Positions 1-8,667 of a DNA stretch of 64,000 bases are shown here, piece after piece (position 1 is the first letter of the stretch; each line of letters begins with the position of its first letter). Origin of the DNA: Paenibacillus uliginis N3/975 (GTDB lineage: Bacteria > Bacillota > Bacilli > Paenibacillales > Paenibacillaceae); contig NZ_LT840184.1 of assembly GCF_900177425.1 (NCBI RefSeq), positions 5,949,787 to 6,013,786 on the forward strand. The letters run 5' to 3'. Made by a program: the position numbers and the translations under genes. The notes under the pieces were generated by a model that ran no database searches, had not been told where the DNA came from, and worked only from the letters and a program-made list of their open reading frames with translations.

Positions 1-237
1 TCGACAGTCAATTTTTTAAATACCGTAAAAAGTACCGATATACCTATCTACTTTATTCATGGACGAAAAGATGTTCATGTTTACGGCTGCCTAGTTCAGA
101 AATACTTTGATCAATTGAACGCCACCAAAACAAAAGAGTTATTCTGGGTCGAGAAGTCATCGCATATGTTTCATCCTGACGACGCCAAAAAGATTGAAAA
201 TATACTGATAAGTATGCAGGAGGTAAAATATAGCTAA
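1..237 (+). CDS. alpha/beta hydrolase, C-terminal part
   Basis: The frame is open from the first base and ends at TAA 235-237, leaving the last 78 residues of a protein that begins outside the window. The stretch IYFIHGRKDVHV looks like the strand carrying the catalytic Asp of an alpha/beta hydrolase. The later SSHMFHPDD has the catalytic His, in the usual order and spacing. The substrate cannot be told from this part. It runs toward the minus-strand two-component operon, and the hairpin between them serves the other strand better. Confidence 0.7.
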   Translation, partial: STVNFLNTVKSTDIPIYFIHGRKDVHVYGCLVQKYFDQLNATKTKELFWVEKSSHMFHPDDAKKIENILISMQEVKYS

Positions 238-247
238 TACATAGGAA

Positions 248-273
248 AACCCAGCCCTTATGTGGACTGGGTT
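248..273 (-). terminator. intrinsic terminator of the ABC/two-component operon
   Basis: AACCCAG (248-254) pairs with CTGGGTT (267-273). On the minus strand the stem is followed by TTTTCCT. It lies 24 bases after the response regulator stop. Confidence 0.6.
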
Positions 274-297
274 ATATGTATGAACCTTATTACCTTA

Positions 298-903
298 TTA
301 ATCCAACCATCCCTTGTTACGCGCGATATCAATTGCTTCAATTCGCGTATTCGCACTAAGCTTCCCAATCGCTTCCGACATATAGTTACGCACGGTTCCG
401 TAGGATAGGAACAACTGCGCACCAATTTCTTGAAGTGTTAATCCTTGAGCTGCCAACTTCATAACTTCACGCTCACGAGCTGATAGTGGACATTGATCCT
501 CCCATACCGCAAGAGACAACTCCGCATTAATAACGCGTTTCCCCTGATAGACCTGGCGGATTGCATCAGATATTTCCTCACTGCCAGTATCTTTAAGCAT
601 GTATCCATATACGCCTGACTGCATAGCGCGCTGAAAATATCCGGGGCGCGCGAACGTGGTTAGGATAATTACACGACACGTAACTTTGGTATTTTGAATC
701 CATTCCGCAACATCCAACCCTGTTTTTAACGGCATTTCTATATCCAATACAGCGATATCTGGCTGATGTTGCTGTATTAAAGATATCGCCTCTTCTCCAT
801 TTTCGGCCTCTCCGACGACTTCAATGTCATCTTCTAATGAAAGTAGGGTTACTAATGCTCCCCGTAATAACCGTTGATCTTCTCCCAGAATAATTCGAAT
901 CAT
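298..903 (-). CDS. NarL/LuxR-type response regulator (DesR/YvfU-like)
   Basis: 201 residues. The N-terminal receiver has the acidic pair at E8-D9, phospho-acceptor D54 in AVLDIEMP and a conserved Lys near 104. The C-terminal LuxR helix-turn-helix (about 135-195) contains LSAREREVMKLAAQGLT. Size and sequence match DesR/YvfU regulators of Bacillus. The kinase stop TAA is followed directly by this ATG, so translation is probably coupled. By family, the phosphorylated dimer would activate the neighbouring ABC transporter promoter; paired palindromes there (3825-3872) are candidate binding sites. The inducing signal is unknown. Confidence 0.88.
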   Translation of the reverse strand: MIRIILGEDQRLLRGALVTLLSLEDDIEVVGEAENGEEAISLIQQHQPDIAVLDIEMPLKTGLDVAEWIQNTKVTCRVIILTTFARPGYFQRAMQSGVYGYMLKDTGSEEISDAIRQVYQGKRVINAELSLAVWEDQCPLSAREREVMKLAAQGLTLQEIGAQLFLSYGTVRNYMSEAIGKLSANTRIEAIDIARNKGWLD

Positions 904-2085
904 TTATATTGTACCTACTCTCTCATCACGTATAGTTCGGGGTATATGTATCGTTATTTCAGTTCCTTTGCCTGAGGATGAAGATACCGAGATGCGACCA
1001 TCTACAAGGACAAGCCGTTGCCGTAATCCAGCCATACCATTGCTGCTGGTTGAGACTTGTTCCGGGTCCATCCCAATGCCGTCATCACTAACGGATACAC
1101 GGACTTCCCCTTCTTGAATATCTAAGTGAACTTTACAGCTTGCTGCTTGGCTATGGCGAACCACGTTCGTTATGAGCTCGCGAAAACACATCGCTAAAAT
1201 CGTCTCCTGCAGCGGTGTTAACGGTAGAGAAATGTTCGCTATAACATCTCGTTCTACATATGCGGTTGGACTAGGGTCCGATACCGATCGATAGTTGAAC
1301 TCCATAGGAATACCCGCTGCTGAACAAAGTGAAATTGCGTGATGAGATTCATCGACGAAATACGCTACTTTCATCTCCGTGACCAATTCACGCATTTGCT
1401 TCAAGGCGGCACGCGCCGTTTCTCGTATTTCACTCGCTTCTCGTGCAGCCTTCTCGGGTTGACGTTTAACCAGCTTCTCTACGACTTCCCCTTTTAATGC
1501 GATTAAAGATAACGTATGCCCCAGTGTATCATGTAATTCACGCGCAATCCGCTGTCGTTCTTCCTGTTGCGCCATGCGTTCCACTTGAACGGCTGCCGCT
1601 TCAAGTCGCTCTGCCATCTGCTTATATTGCATGGAAGCTCGAATTATAAATGGCATAACTGAAACGCCAAATAAAGGAGGCAGCAAACCGATCCACAATT
1701 CTGGACCTGCATGACCAACGTATGGAACAACAATCGCTCCCATTCCTATGGCGAATAAGATGGATATGGAGATCATGATCGGCAATTTTTGTTTGCTGAG
1801 CGAATTTGCGATTAGAAATCCAACAAATGTATACATCGGGTGAAATATAGCACCTAATATCAAGGTAATGGCCACCTGAGCTACGATGATGTGCAGAGCC
1901 CACTTGGAAGTATAATAGAATTGTCGAAAGAGTATAACGAACAATCCAAGCAGCACAAAACCTAGCCACTGCATCGATGATGGTTCTCGAAGCAGAAAAT
2001 AGATGGGTATACAGAGATTGGTTAGTAAAATGTAAGGGGCGACCCCTTCCGATTCCGGAAACAGCCGCCAAGTTACTCGATTCAA
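904..2085 (-). CDS. sensor histidine kinase, HisKA_3 type (DesK/YvfT-like)
   Basis: 393 residues. About five or six membrane segments fill residues 15-150. A coiled linker follows, then the HisKA_3 motif RIARELHDTLGHTLSLI carrying the phosphorylated His near 184. An HATPase_c domain (about 280-385) shows ELITNVVRHS, DDGIGMD and NGMAGLRQRL. This matches DesK and YvfT, which sense membrane state or antimicrobial stress and phosphorylate a LuxR-type partner. The start is TTG placed directly after the permease stop. It acts with the response regulator at 298-903. Confidence 0.88.
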   Translation of the reverse strand: MNRVTWRLFPESEGVAPYILLTNLCIPIYFLLREPSSMQWLGFVLLGLFVILFRQFYYTSKWALHIIVAQVAITLILGAIFHPMYTFVGFLIANSLSKQKLPIMISISILFAIGMGAIVVPYVGHAGPELWIGLLPPLFGVSVMPFIIRASMQYKQMAERLEAAAVQVERMAQQEERQRIARELHDTLGHTLSLIALKGEVVEKLVKRQPEKAAREASEIRETARAALKQMRELVTEMKVAYFVDESHHAISLCSAAGIPMEFNYRSVSDPSPTAYVERDVIANISLPLTPLQETILAMCFRELITNVVRHSQAASCKVHLDIQEGEVRVSVSDDGIGMDPEQVSTSSNGMAGLRQRLVLVDGRISVSSSSGKGTEITIHIPRTIRDERVGTI

Positions 2086-2829
2086 TTATACCGCTTCCCG
2101 TCTGTTAAAAATATAAACTGATAGTACCATACATGCGAGAGCACAGCCTATCAAAATTACGACATCGATACTTGCTGGCGCATTTCCAGCAACCATATTC
2201 CACGCTCCATTCGCGTAACGGTGCGAAGGAAGCCATTCTCCGATCGATCGCATCCACTTCGGCAGTGAGCTTAGCGGCATCCACAATCCACCCATGATCG
2301 CAAGTGCCATCTGCAGCATATTCGCAATCGCCATCGTTGTATTCGCATTCTTCAGAGTTCCTAACAAAGCGCCTATGGCAAGGAAAGGTAAGCTTCCAAT
2401 CCATAACCACAACCCGCAAGTGATCCATTGACCTGTCGTAAGTTGTATATCATATACCAAACCAGCGGACAAAAAGATAAATACGATAACGATCAATTGA
2501 ATGGCCATTTGTGCAACAAGTTTGCTGCTAATCCAGACGGCCGGAGTAAGTGGAGTTAATCGAAGCAATCCTACCCATCCATCTTGATGCTCAAACGATA
2601 GACGAATACCAAATTGACTCACCGCTGTACCGATCAAGCTGAATGCGGTCATGGACATGAGCGAGAATACGCCCCATGTTGTCGATTGAATGGATTTATC
2701 CGCTCCATTCAGACTAGCAAATAAAAAGTAGAATGCTAGCGGCATTGCAATGGAGAACAGTAAGAAGAATGGGCTACGGATGATTCGTAGACTTTCTGCT
2801 TTGGTCTGAGCAATGAACATATTTAACAT
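2086..2829 (-). CDS. ABC-2 type transporter permease (YvfS-like)
   Basis: 247 residues with six predicted membrane helices. The FEHQDGWVGLLRLTPLTPAVWISSKL stretch is typical of ABC-2 permeases (shown here as the region after helix 2). It starts at ATG after AGGAGG, 13 bases downstream of the ATPase gene. With that ATPase it would form an exporter, most likely for a membrane-active compound. The substrate is not evident. The order ATPase, permease, kinase, regulator is that of B. subtilis yvfRSTU. Confidence 0.85.
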   Translation of the reverse strand: MLNMFIAQTKAESLRIIRSPFFLLFSIAMPLAFYFLFASLNGADKSIQSTTWGVFSLMSMTAFSLIGTAVSQFGIRLSFEHQDGWVGLLRLTPLTPAVWISSKLVAQMAIQLIVIVFIFLSAGLVYDIQLTTGQWITCGLWLWIGSLPFLAIGALLGTLKNANTTMAIANMLQMALAIMGGLWMPLSSLPKWMRSIGEWLPSHRYANGAWNMVAGNAPASIDVVILIGCALACMVLSVYIFNRREAV

Positions 2830-2842
2830 GATAAGGTTCCTC

Positions 2843-3763
2843 CTAGTAAGCTCTTTTGTTATTCAAGGTAGATGGGTTTGTATCCGTCAAACTTCGAAAA
2901 GCTTCTTCTAAACTGGCTGATTGTACATCAATATCTGTAATTCCCCAATTGGACTGCATCAATGTAAATAACAATTCATCAGTCTGATGTGCGTGAAGAC
3001 GAACTCGCTGCCCGGAACACTCTGCCTTTTCTACGCCGGGCAATTGCAGCCATTCATGTTCTTCATGTGCATTCGCTACCCGAAAAGAAATCGTCCGAAG
3101 CGCTGCCTGTGCTTTTAACATTTCAGGCGTTCCTTCCGCGACAACCCGACCACTCGCAATTACCGCAATGTGGTCAGCGACCGCATCCGCTTCCTCCAAA
3201 TAATGCGTGGTTAAAAGTACCGTACGACCGTCACTTGCCAGTGCTCGGATCGTGTCCCAGAAGCGCCCGCGAGCTTCGACATCCATCCCTACCGTTGGTT
3301 CATCGAGCAGGATGAGTTCCGGATTGCCTGCTAAGCTCTGCGCGAAAGCCAATCTTCGGCGCTGTCCTCCTGACAGAGAGGAAGCTCTTCGCTTCGCATC
3401 CGCATGAAGACCTGAAATATCAAACAACCGCTCAAGTGACATCGGATTCCGGTAATAACTGCGGAAGAGTTGTAGCACTTCTTTGACCGTGAGCCCATCT
3501 GCTGCTTTCACATCTTGCATCAGCGCTCCGACACGTTGGCGTAATTCTTTTGATCCTGCAGGCATTCCTAGCACCTGAACTTCTCCTGACGTCGGTTTCA
3601 ACATCCCGAGCATCATGGATATGGCTGTTGTCTTGCCTGCACCGTTCGGTCCGAGCAACGCCGATATTCGACCTTGTTCGAAACTGAGGTTCATATGATC
3701 AACGGCGCGAAAATCGCCGAATTGCTTCATTAGATTTATACATTCAATGGCTTTTGTCATCAT
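2843..3763 (-). CDS. ABC transporter ATP-binding protein (YvfR-like)
   Basis: 306 residues. Walker A is GPNGAGKTT (about 38-46), the signature is LSGGQRRRL and Walker B is LILLDEPT. The H-loop is LLTTHYLEEAD. A C-terminal extension of about 90 residues is usual for drug/bacteriocin-type exporters of the CcmA/DrrA class. It is the first gene of the operon and is cytoplasmic, energising the permease at 2086-2829. Two Met codons begin the frame, and either could be used. Confidence 0.87.
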   Translation of the reverse strand: MMTKAIECINLMKQFGDFRAVDHMNLSFEQGRISALLGPNGAGKTTAISMMLGMLKPTSGEVQVLGMPAGSKELRQRVGALMQDVKAADGLTVKEVLQLFRSYYRNPMSLERLFDISGLHADAKRRASSLSGGQRRRLAFAQSLAGNPELILLDEPTVGMDVEARGRFWDTIRALASDGRTVLLTTHYLEEADAVADHIAVIASGRVVAEGTPEMLKAQAALRTISFRVANAHEEHEWLQLPGVEKAECSGQRVRLHAHQTDELLFTLMQSNWGITDIDVQSASLEEAFRSLTDTNPSTLNNKRAY

Positions 3764-3806
3764 TTATCATCCTTTTCAATCATCGTGTTCGTTACTTGTT
3801 GTCTTC

Positions 3807-3872
3807 ATTGTAGCGAAGGGGCCGTAACTGCAGTTAGTGTGGGTTGTCAGAAAGTAAATATGACAAATGTCA
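3807..3872 (-). promoter_or_regulatory. promoter and two palindromic operator candidates of the ABC/two-component operon
   Basis: On the minus strand TACAAT (3807-3812) is a likely -10 with a poor -35, as in activator-dependent promoters. TAACTGCAGTTA (3825-3836) is a perfect palindrome over the -35 region. TGACATTTGTCA (3861-3872) is a second, 5+5 bp palindrome whose centre is 36 bp upstream. Both fit TRAC-N4-GTYA, so they may be two sites for the encoded response regulator (inference). Confidence 0.45.
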
Positions 3873-3936
3873 GAAAAGAGAGAATGAACATAAAAACAGA
3901 AAAAGTGCCATGATCCCTCCACGTCTTCAGCAACAC

Positions 3937-3962
3937 AAAAAAAGGACACCTTTGAGGTGCCC
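3937..3962 (-). terminator. intrinsic terminator after the SLC13-type permease
   Basis: On the minus strand GGGCACC, a 5-base loop and GGTGTCC (3944-3962) are followed by seven T. It lies 36 bases past the permease stop. Confidence 0.8.
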
Positions 3963-3997
3963 TTCTTCATGTTTGAGGAGACAAATGGGGTCGGTCC

Positions 3998-5863
3998 CTA
4001 TTTGTAGAATGGGAAAAACAGAGGGAGTACAGCGACCATCACGATTCCTATCATGATTTGAAGCGGCAGTCCCACCTTGAGGTAATGGGTGAATTTGTAG
4101 CGGCCGGCCGACATGACAAGTGCGTTCGGCGGCGTAGAGAATGGCGATGCAAAGCACATGCTCGCACCGATCGATACAGCAAACAAGAACGGATAGGGAT
4201 TAACGCCAAACTGAAGAGCGGCCCCCAGTGCGATTGGTGCTAACAACACCGCACACGCTGTATTGCTAATAAACAATGTAAGGATCGATGTGATCAAGTA
4301 AATGCCTGCAAGCATCACCAAGGGTCCGTAGTCGCCCAATAAATGGACCATTCCATCGGAAAGCAGCTTTGCGGCCCCCGTTTTTTCGATCGCAATCGAC
4401 ATCGGAATCATCCCCCCTATAAGCACGATACTCTCCCAGTTGACCGTCTTATAGGCATCCTCCATATTGCGCACACAACCGAATACGACCATTAACACCG
4501 CAGCGATCATCACCGATGCTACAGCGGGGATAAAGTCTGTGATCAATAGCAGCACCATCAACAGCATAATTCCGGCTGCAATCGGCGCCTTATTGTCCAT
4601 TGTCACCTTACGTGATTCTTCAATCGGCTGGCCAACTACGACGATATCCGGTTCATTCGCCAGCAAAGCAATGTCCTTCCAGGTTCCCTGAACAAGCATC
4701 GCATCACCGAAACGCATCTTCTCATCTTTCAGGTTATGCAGAATGTACTGGTCCTTCCTTTGAATGCCCAGAATGTTTACACGATATTTTTCTCTGAAGC
4801 CTGACTCCTTGATCAGCCTGTTTATTAGCCGAGAGGTAGGAGTGAGCATCACTTCGGCAATCCCGACATCATTCGTTGCATATTGCACGATGTCTGTCGA
4901 TTTGTTCTCTGGAATTTGATGATCCAGCATCAGCAAGTCATAATCGTTAGCAAATTCCTCGACACGCTCGATAGGACCGTGGACATACAAAATATCCTCT
5001 TCCTGAATGACCGTCTCTGATGTAGCGATTTCTTGGTTAATTGTTTTGAAAAACTGGTTCTTGGCTGAAATTCTCCGTCGAATTTCAATAACATTCAGTT
5101 CGTATCGGGCAGGAATTTCGAGTTCTTGCAGTGTCTTGGAAGAGATTGGCGAGTTGGCTCCTACTTGTACTCGATAAAGGTTCTGCGTCAACTGGTATTC
5201 CCGTGCCAGTTCCTGAAGCGAACGTCCATGGCGACGATTCTCTGCACCTCGATCATTCTTCGGGAGAAATCTGCGCAGAAACAGCATCGACAATAATCCT
5301 ACCGCTATGCAAACAAGACCAATCGGCGTAAACGTAAAAAAGGATACACCCTCATATCCGGCTGCAAGCAAAACATCCTGAATGACCAGGTTCGGCGGTG
5401 TTCCGATCAAGGTCAGCATTCCACCAAGACTGCTTGCAAAGGCCAGCGGCATCAGAAATCTTCCCGGATTGGTCTTTGCGCTTTTCGCCAAACTTACAAC
5501 GATGGGCATCATCACAGCGATTGTTCCTGTGTTACTGACAAATGCACCAATCAGTGCCGTGACAATCATAATCATCATGAGTAGCCGGGTCTCGTTCGTA
5601 CCTGCCAGCTGCAGCATCTTGTTGCTCAGCAGCTTGGCCAACCCAGTCTGAAAAATCCCTCCACCCACGATAAACAAACCCACCATCATAATAACAACGG
5701 AATTGGAGAAGCCCGATAATGCCTCACCGGGTGTTAGAATTTTGAATAGCATTAATACTATCAATGATCCTATGGCAACCAAATCGGATCGTACTTTCCC
5801 GGATATGAACAAAATTGATGCTATTGCTAATACAACCAGGGTAATGATCATCGAGCCATTCAC
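3998..5863 (-). CDS. SLC13/DASS-type permease with two TrkA-C (RCK_C) domains
   Basis: About 621 residues. Four to six helices (residues 1-200) are followed by a cytoplasmic insert of about 190 residues with two RCK_C-like repeats, such as SKTLQELEIPARYELNVIEIRR and INRLIKESGFREKYRVNILG. A second bundle of helices follows (about 410-620). Internally repeated NTGTIAVMMPIV and NTACAVLLAPIA are the ion/substrate-binding loops of the ArsB/NhaD/SLC13 fold. Members move dicarboxylates, sulfate or other anions with Na+ or H+, and the substrate here is open. GTG at 5863 is preferred because AAAGGGG lies 9 bases upstream; an in-frame TTG two codons earlier is too close to it. Confidence 0.85.
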   Translation of the reverse strand: MNGSMIITLVVLAIASILFISGKVRSDLVAIGSLIVLMLFKILTPGEALSGFSNSVVIMMVGLFIVGGGIFQTGLAKLLSNKMLQLAGTNETRLLMMIMIVTALIGAFVSNTGTIAVMMPIVVSLAKSAKTNPGRFLMPLAFASSLGGMLTLIGTPPNLVIQDVLLAAGYEGVSFFTFTPIGLVCIAVGLLSMLFLRRFLPKNDRGAENRRHGRSLQELAREYQLTQNLYRVQVGANSPISSKTLQELEIPARYELNVIEIRRRISAKNQFFKTINQEIATSETVIQEEDILYVHGPIERVEEFANDYDLLMLDHQIPENKSTDIVQYATNDVGIAEVMLTPTSRLINRLIKESGFREKYRVNILGIQRKDQYILHNLKDEKMRFGDAMLVQGTWKDIALLANEPDIVVVGQPIEESRKVTMDNKAPIAAGIMLLMVLLLITDFIPAVASVMIAAVLMVVFGCVRNMEDAYKTVNWESIVLIGGMIPMSIAIEKTGAAKLLSDGMVHLLGDYGPLVMLAGIYLITSILTLFISNTACAVLLAPIALGAALQFGVNPYPFLFAVSIGASMCFASPFSTPPNALVMSAGRYKFTHYLKVGLPLQIMIGIVMVAVLPLFFPFYK

Positions 5864-5908
5864 GTACAAAGGCCCCTTTCTATATCTTTATTGACTGACA
5901 TTCCCCCC

Positions 5909-5938
5909 ATTATAATGAGTAGTACGATGGATAAGCAA
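5909..5938 (-). promoter_or_regulatory. SigA-type promoter of the SLC13-type permease
   Basis: On the minus strand TTGCTT (5933-5938), an 18-bp spacer and a perfect TATAAT (5909-5914) lie about 50 bases before the start codon. Confidence 0.6.
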
Positions 5939-5951
5939 TGAAATCGGATTC

Positions 5952-6821
5952 TTAATTTGTATCATACTCAACCGTAAAACAATTGCTGTCAAAATATATG
6001 AGATCTCCATGATCGTAATTCCAAACGGCTTGAAGGTGAGTTGGCTGTTTGATTTCTCCAATCGACTTGTAGTCTTTAAATTTAACCGACCATCTCACTT
6101 GCTGAATTGCCCCATCGGCAGATATGATGGATCTATCTTCTGTTGTAAAGGAAAGTAGTTCCCCATTCTCATTGAAAGTGAAGATCCCGCTTGCCGATAA
6201 GTCGTTATATGATATAGTCGCCTTTGCATGGGTATCATCCACTGCCTCCCAAGTAATATAAGGCTGTAAGACAGCATTTGGCATGATTAAAGATTCCGAA
6301 AGAAAAGTCACTAGACAAGCTTTATTCATTTCCTCACCTTTTTGATTAAACAATGTAACTACTTTAGCCAAAACTCCCTTCATGCTGCCATCACCATCCG
6401 TATACTTATCAAACCCCTCAAATGGTATTCCATACATAGCAGTGTCAATATAGGCAAATCTTATAGGCTCGTGAACAAAGTTATACTGAGTGTAGTCTAT
6501 TTTTAAAGCTGGTTTCTCTGGAGACATAATAAAATCCACATTTTTAAATGCCGCTTTCATGTAGGACATTTTGGGAGTGCCGATGTATCCACTATATTCA
6601 AAATATTTACGGACAGGATGCGGCAATTCTTTAACGTCATCTAACGTAAAAACATCATTTACAGCTTTAGAGTTATTGATATGTTCTGTTACTACTTGAT
6701 TAAATGCTGTTTTGGTCTTGGAATAGGGTACATTAAAAAATACAATAATTCCAACGACTATAACTGCAATGATCGCAACGATCATCCACATTATTTTTTT
6801 AGCCCCTTTCCTCTTCATCAT
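5952..6821 (-). CDS. membrane-anchored DUF6544-like protein
   Basis: 289 residues. A basic start and one hydrophobic helix (about 10-32) anchor it, with the rest probably outside. The LPHPVRKYFEYSGYIG stretch and the long beta-rich body resemble the DUF6544 family, which has no known function. It overlaps the marR gene by 23 bases, and GGAG lies 7 bases before the chosen ATG, so the two are translated together. The family match is from memory of its typical opening motif and is moderate. Confidence 0.65.
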   Translation of the reverse strand: MMKRKGAKKIMWMIVAIIAVIVVGIIVFFNVPYSKTKTAFNQVVTEHINNSKAVNDVFTLDDVKELPHPVRKYFEYSGYIGTPKMSYMKAAFKNVDFIMSPEKPALKIDYTQYNFVHEPIRFAYIDTAMYGIPFEGFDKYTDGDGSMKGVLAKVVTLFNQKGEEMNKACLVTFLSESLIMPNAVLQPYITWEAVDDTHAKATISYNDLSASGIFTFNENGELLSFTTEDRSIISADGAIQQVRWSVKFKDYKSIGEIKQPTHLQAVWNYDHGDLIYFDSNCFTVEYDTN

Positions 6822-7263
6822 GAGCATTCTCCATTCTAATCACGTTATCAGCTAACTTACGGACTCCTTCATATAATCCATCCGTCAAATTTTCATCAAA
6901 TGCATCAAACAATGCATCCATAAATTGAACCTCTTTTTCACTTCTACTTTGGAAATACGTCATACATTTAGGCGTAAGGTGAATTCTAAAGATTCTTGCG
7001 TCATCGTCATCTTTCATTAGTGAAAAAAAGCCCTGCCTCTCAAGAATAAGGGCCATTTTCTTAACATTTTGTCTGGAGTTTCCAATCATCTCGGCCACCT
7101 CGCTTATGGTCGGAGATGGTCGCCCAAACTTTGAAATAACGGCGATCAACAACCATTGCTTTAGCGTCACATTCTCATCTAATTTGTCACCAAGAACCTG
7201 TAATCGGTTTGCCAAAGTGAGAATACCACCAAAGATGTAAGCTTTTTTCTCTATTTCAGTCAA
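6799..7263 (-). CDS. MarR-family transcriptional regulator
   Basis: 154 residues with a winged helix (about 35-105): LKQWLLIAVISKFGRPSPTISEVAEMIGNSRQNVKKMALILERQGF (helices and wing, seen in that order). The dimerising terminal helices flank it. The start is TTG with GGAGG 9 bases upstream. It is first in an operon with the membrane protein at 5952-6821. The promoter lies inside a large inverted repeat, so it almost certainly represses itself. The ligand is unknown. Confidence 0.88.
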   Translation of the reverse strand: MTEIEKKAYIFGGILTLANRLQVLGDKLDENVTLKQWLLIAVISKFGRPSPTISEVAEMIGNSRQNVKKMALILERQGFFSLMKDDDDARIFRIHLTPKCMTYFQSRSEKEVQFMDALFDAFDENLTDGLYEGVRKLADNVIRMENAHDEEERG

Positions 7264-7287
7264 AATAAAATACCTCCGATCCTAAAA

Positions 7288-7333
7288 GGTAACTAGTTAC
7301 TAATATTATATGTAACCAGTTACCCTTTTGCAA
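7288..7333 (-). promoter_or_regulatory. marR promoter inside an inverted-repeat operator
   Basis: GGTAACTAGTTAC (7288-7300) is repeated inverted as GTAACCAGTTACC (7312-7324), 12 of 13 matching. On the minus strand -10 TATAAT (7305-7310) sits between the arms and -35 TTGCAA (7328-7333) is 17 bp upstream. Binding would cover the spacer and the start site. Confidence 0.75.
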
Positions 7334-7561
7334 GTTAGAATACTAGTGAGTGCTTCCAAGACCTAATTGTCACTAAAAAGGATTCTACGGATGACGACTA
7401 GAAATAACCTAAATACATTTGTAATCAGGAGGATACTTTAGTGCAATCATTTGACATTAAACGGGTTTGACGATAGCCCGCATACCCAAGATGGTGCTGG
7501 GGAGAGTGATTCTCAAGGCACACCAAATTGTTTTTGCTAATATGGTAAAATTCCCAAAATT

Positions 7562-7591
7562 AAAAAAGCGACCTTACGAGGTCGCTTTTTT
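7562..7591. terminator. bidirectional intrinsic terminator
   Basis: AAAAAAGCGACCT and AGGTCGCTTTTTT form a perfect 13-bp stem with a 4-base loop, giving a T run on either strand. It closes the ydjI operon on the minus strand. A near copy occurs at 54825-54853. Confidence 0.85.
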
Positions 7592-7654
7592 GCTTATATT
7601 GGTGGGGGTAAAGCGTAGTTTTGCTTCGTTATGCCGGCTTTCCGGCTTACAAGT

Positions 7655-8659
7655 TTAGTTCAGTTTCTGACCACAATTCGGGCAGAAGTTAGCCCCTTCG
7701 TTTTTCGCACCGCAGTTAGGGCAGAAGTTGGGCTTTTTATTACCTTCAGGAGTAGAGGAATCAACTGGTGCAGGTTGCTGGGGTTCAACCGGAGGCTTTT
7801 GATTTTGGTTCATATTTTTCATCATTTCATTCGCCATGTTCATCCCCATCATCATGCCTGCCATATCCGAAGCAGCGCCACCGCCTTGTACTTTTCCGGA
7901 TGCAATACCGTCCGTCATGCTAACCTGTTGATACTTTTGCAGATTACCGATCATTTCATGGGAAGCTGTCTTCGTAATCATATCTTGAATCTCTTTAGGA
8001 TAATTGAAGCTCATCACTTGAAAGCCGGTAATCGTCATTCCGTTGTCCATCACTTCCATATCCAGATCTTCACGAATGCCTTTGGCAATTTCAGAAGCAT
8101 TCGCCTGCAGATTAAACATGTCTTTCCCTTCTCTACTGATCCACTTCATTAACAACTGATCCAAAATGGAAGTAATGCGGATTTTAACATCCTCAACAAG
8201 ATAACTGTCTTTCATCCCGGCAATCTTATCGATAAACGTAACGTAATCGTTCACTTTAAAATTAAACGTACCATTGGCACGAATAGGCATGCCGCCTGGA
8301 AGCTGAGGAGTCGGGATCAGAACCGGATTCTGCGTCCCCCATCTGACGGTAAACTCCTTCGTGTTGACGAATAAGACTTCCACCCGCATCCCGCTGTTAA
8401 AGCCAAATTTAAATCCTTTTAACGTAGATAGGAATGGGATGATGTCCGAATCAATGCTATACTCCCCTTCATCCTCGAAAATCCCTTCGATCTTGCCGTT
8501 ATTTACGAAAATCGCGTCTTGACCGGCGCGAATAACTAACTTACTTCCTTTTTTAATCTCCCGGTTGCTCCACTTCCAAAAAATCATGTCATCTCTAAAT
8601 TCTTCCCATTCCACAACATTCGCAAATTGGTTTCTGAAGAACCCCATATTTTCATCCAT
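7655..8659 (-). CDS. ydjI: SPFH-domain protein with C-terminal zinc ribbon (YdjI-like)
   Basis: 334 residues. An SPFH/band-7-like domain (about 20-225) is followed by a Gly/Met-rich linker with repeated MGMNMANEMMKNM-type segments and a Pro/Gln stretch. Two CPNC knuckles near the end (NFCPNCGAK and NFCPNCGQK) form one zinc ribbon. B. subtilis YdjI has this architecture and is encoded with PspA, YdjG and YdjH, which it helps dock at the membrane under envelope stress. It is last in the operon, 8 bases after ydjH. Confidence 0.85.
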   Translation of the reverse strand: MDENMGFFRNQFANVVEWEEFRDDMIFWKWSNREIKKGSKLVIRAGQDAIFVNNGKIEGIFEDEGEYSIDSDIIPFLSTLKGFKFGFNSGMRVEVLFVNTKEFTVRWGTQNPVLIPTPQLPGGMPIRANGTFNFKVNDYVTFIDKIAGMKDSYLVEDVKIRITSILDQLLMKWISREGKDMFNLQANASEIAKGIREDLDMEVMDNGMTITGFQVMSFNYPKEIQDMITKTASHEMIGNLQKYQQVSMTDGIASGKVQGGGAASDMAGMMMGMNMANEMMKNMNQNQKPPVEPQQPAPVDSSTPEGNKKPNFCPNCGAKNEGANFCPNCGQKLN

Positions 8660-8667
8660 CCCTTCCG

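Noticed and set aside
7467..7658. Plus-strand open frame downstream of marR
   Set aside because: It runs through a perfect terminator hairpin and has no family similarity.
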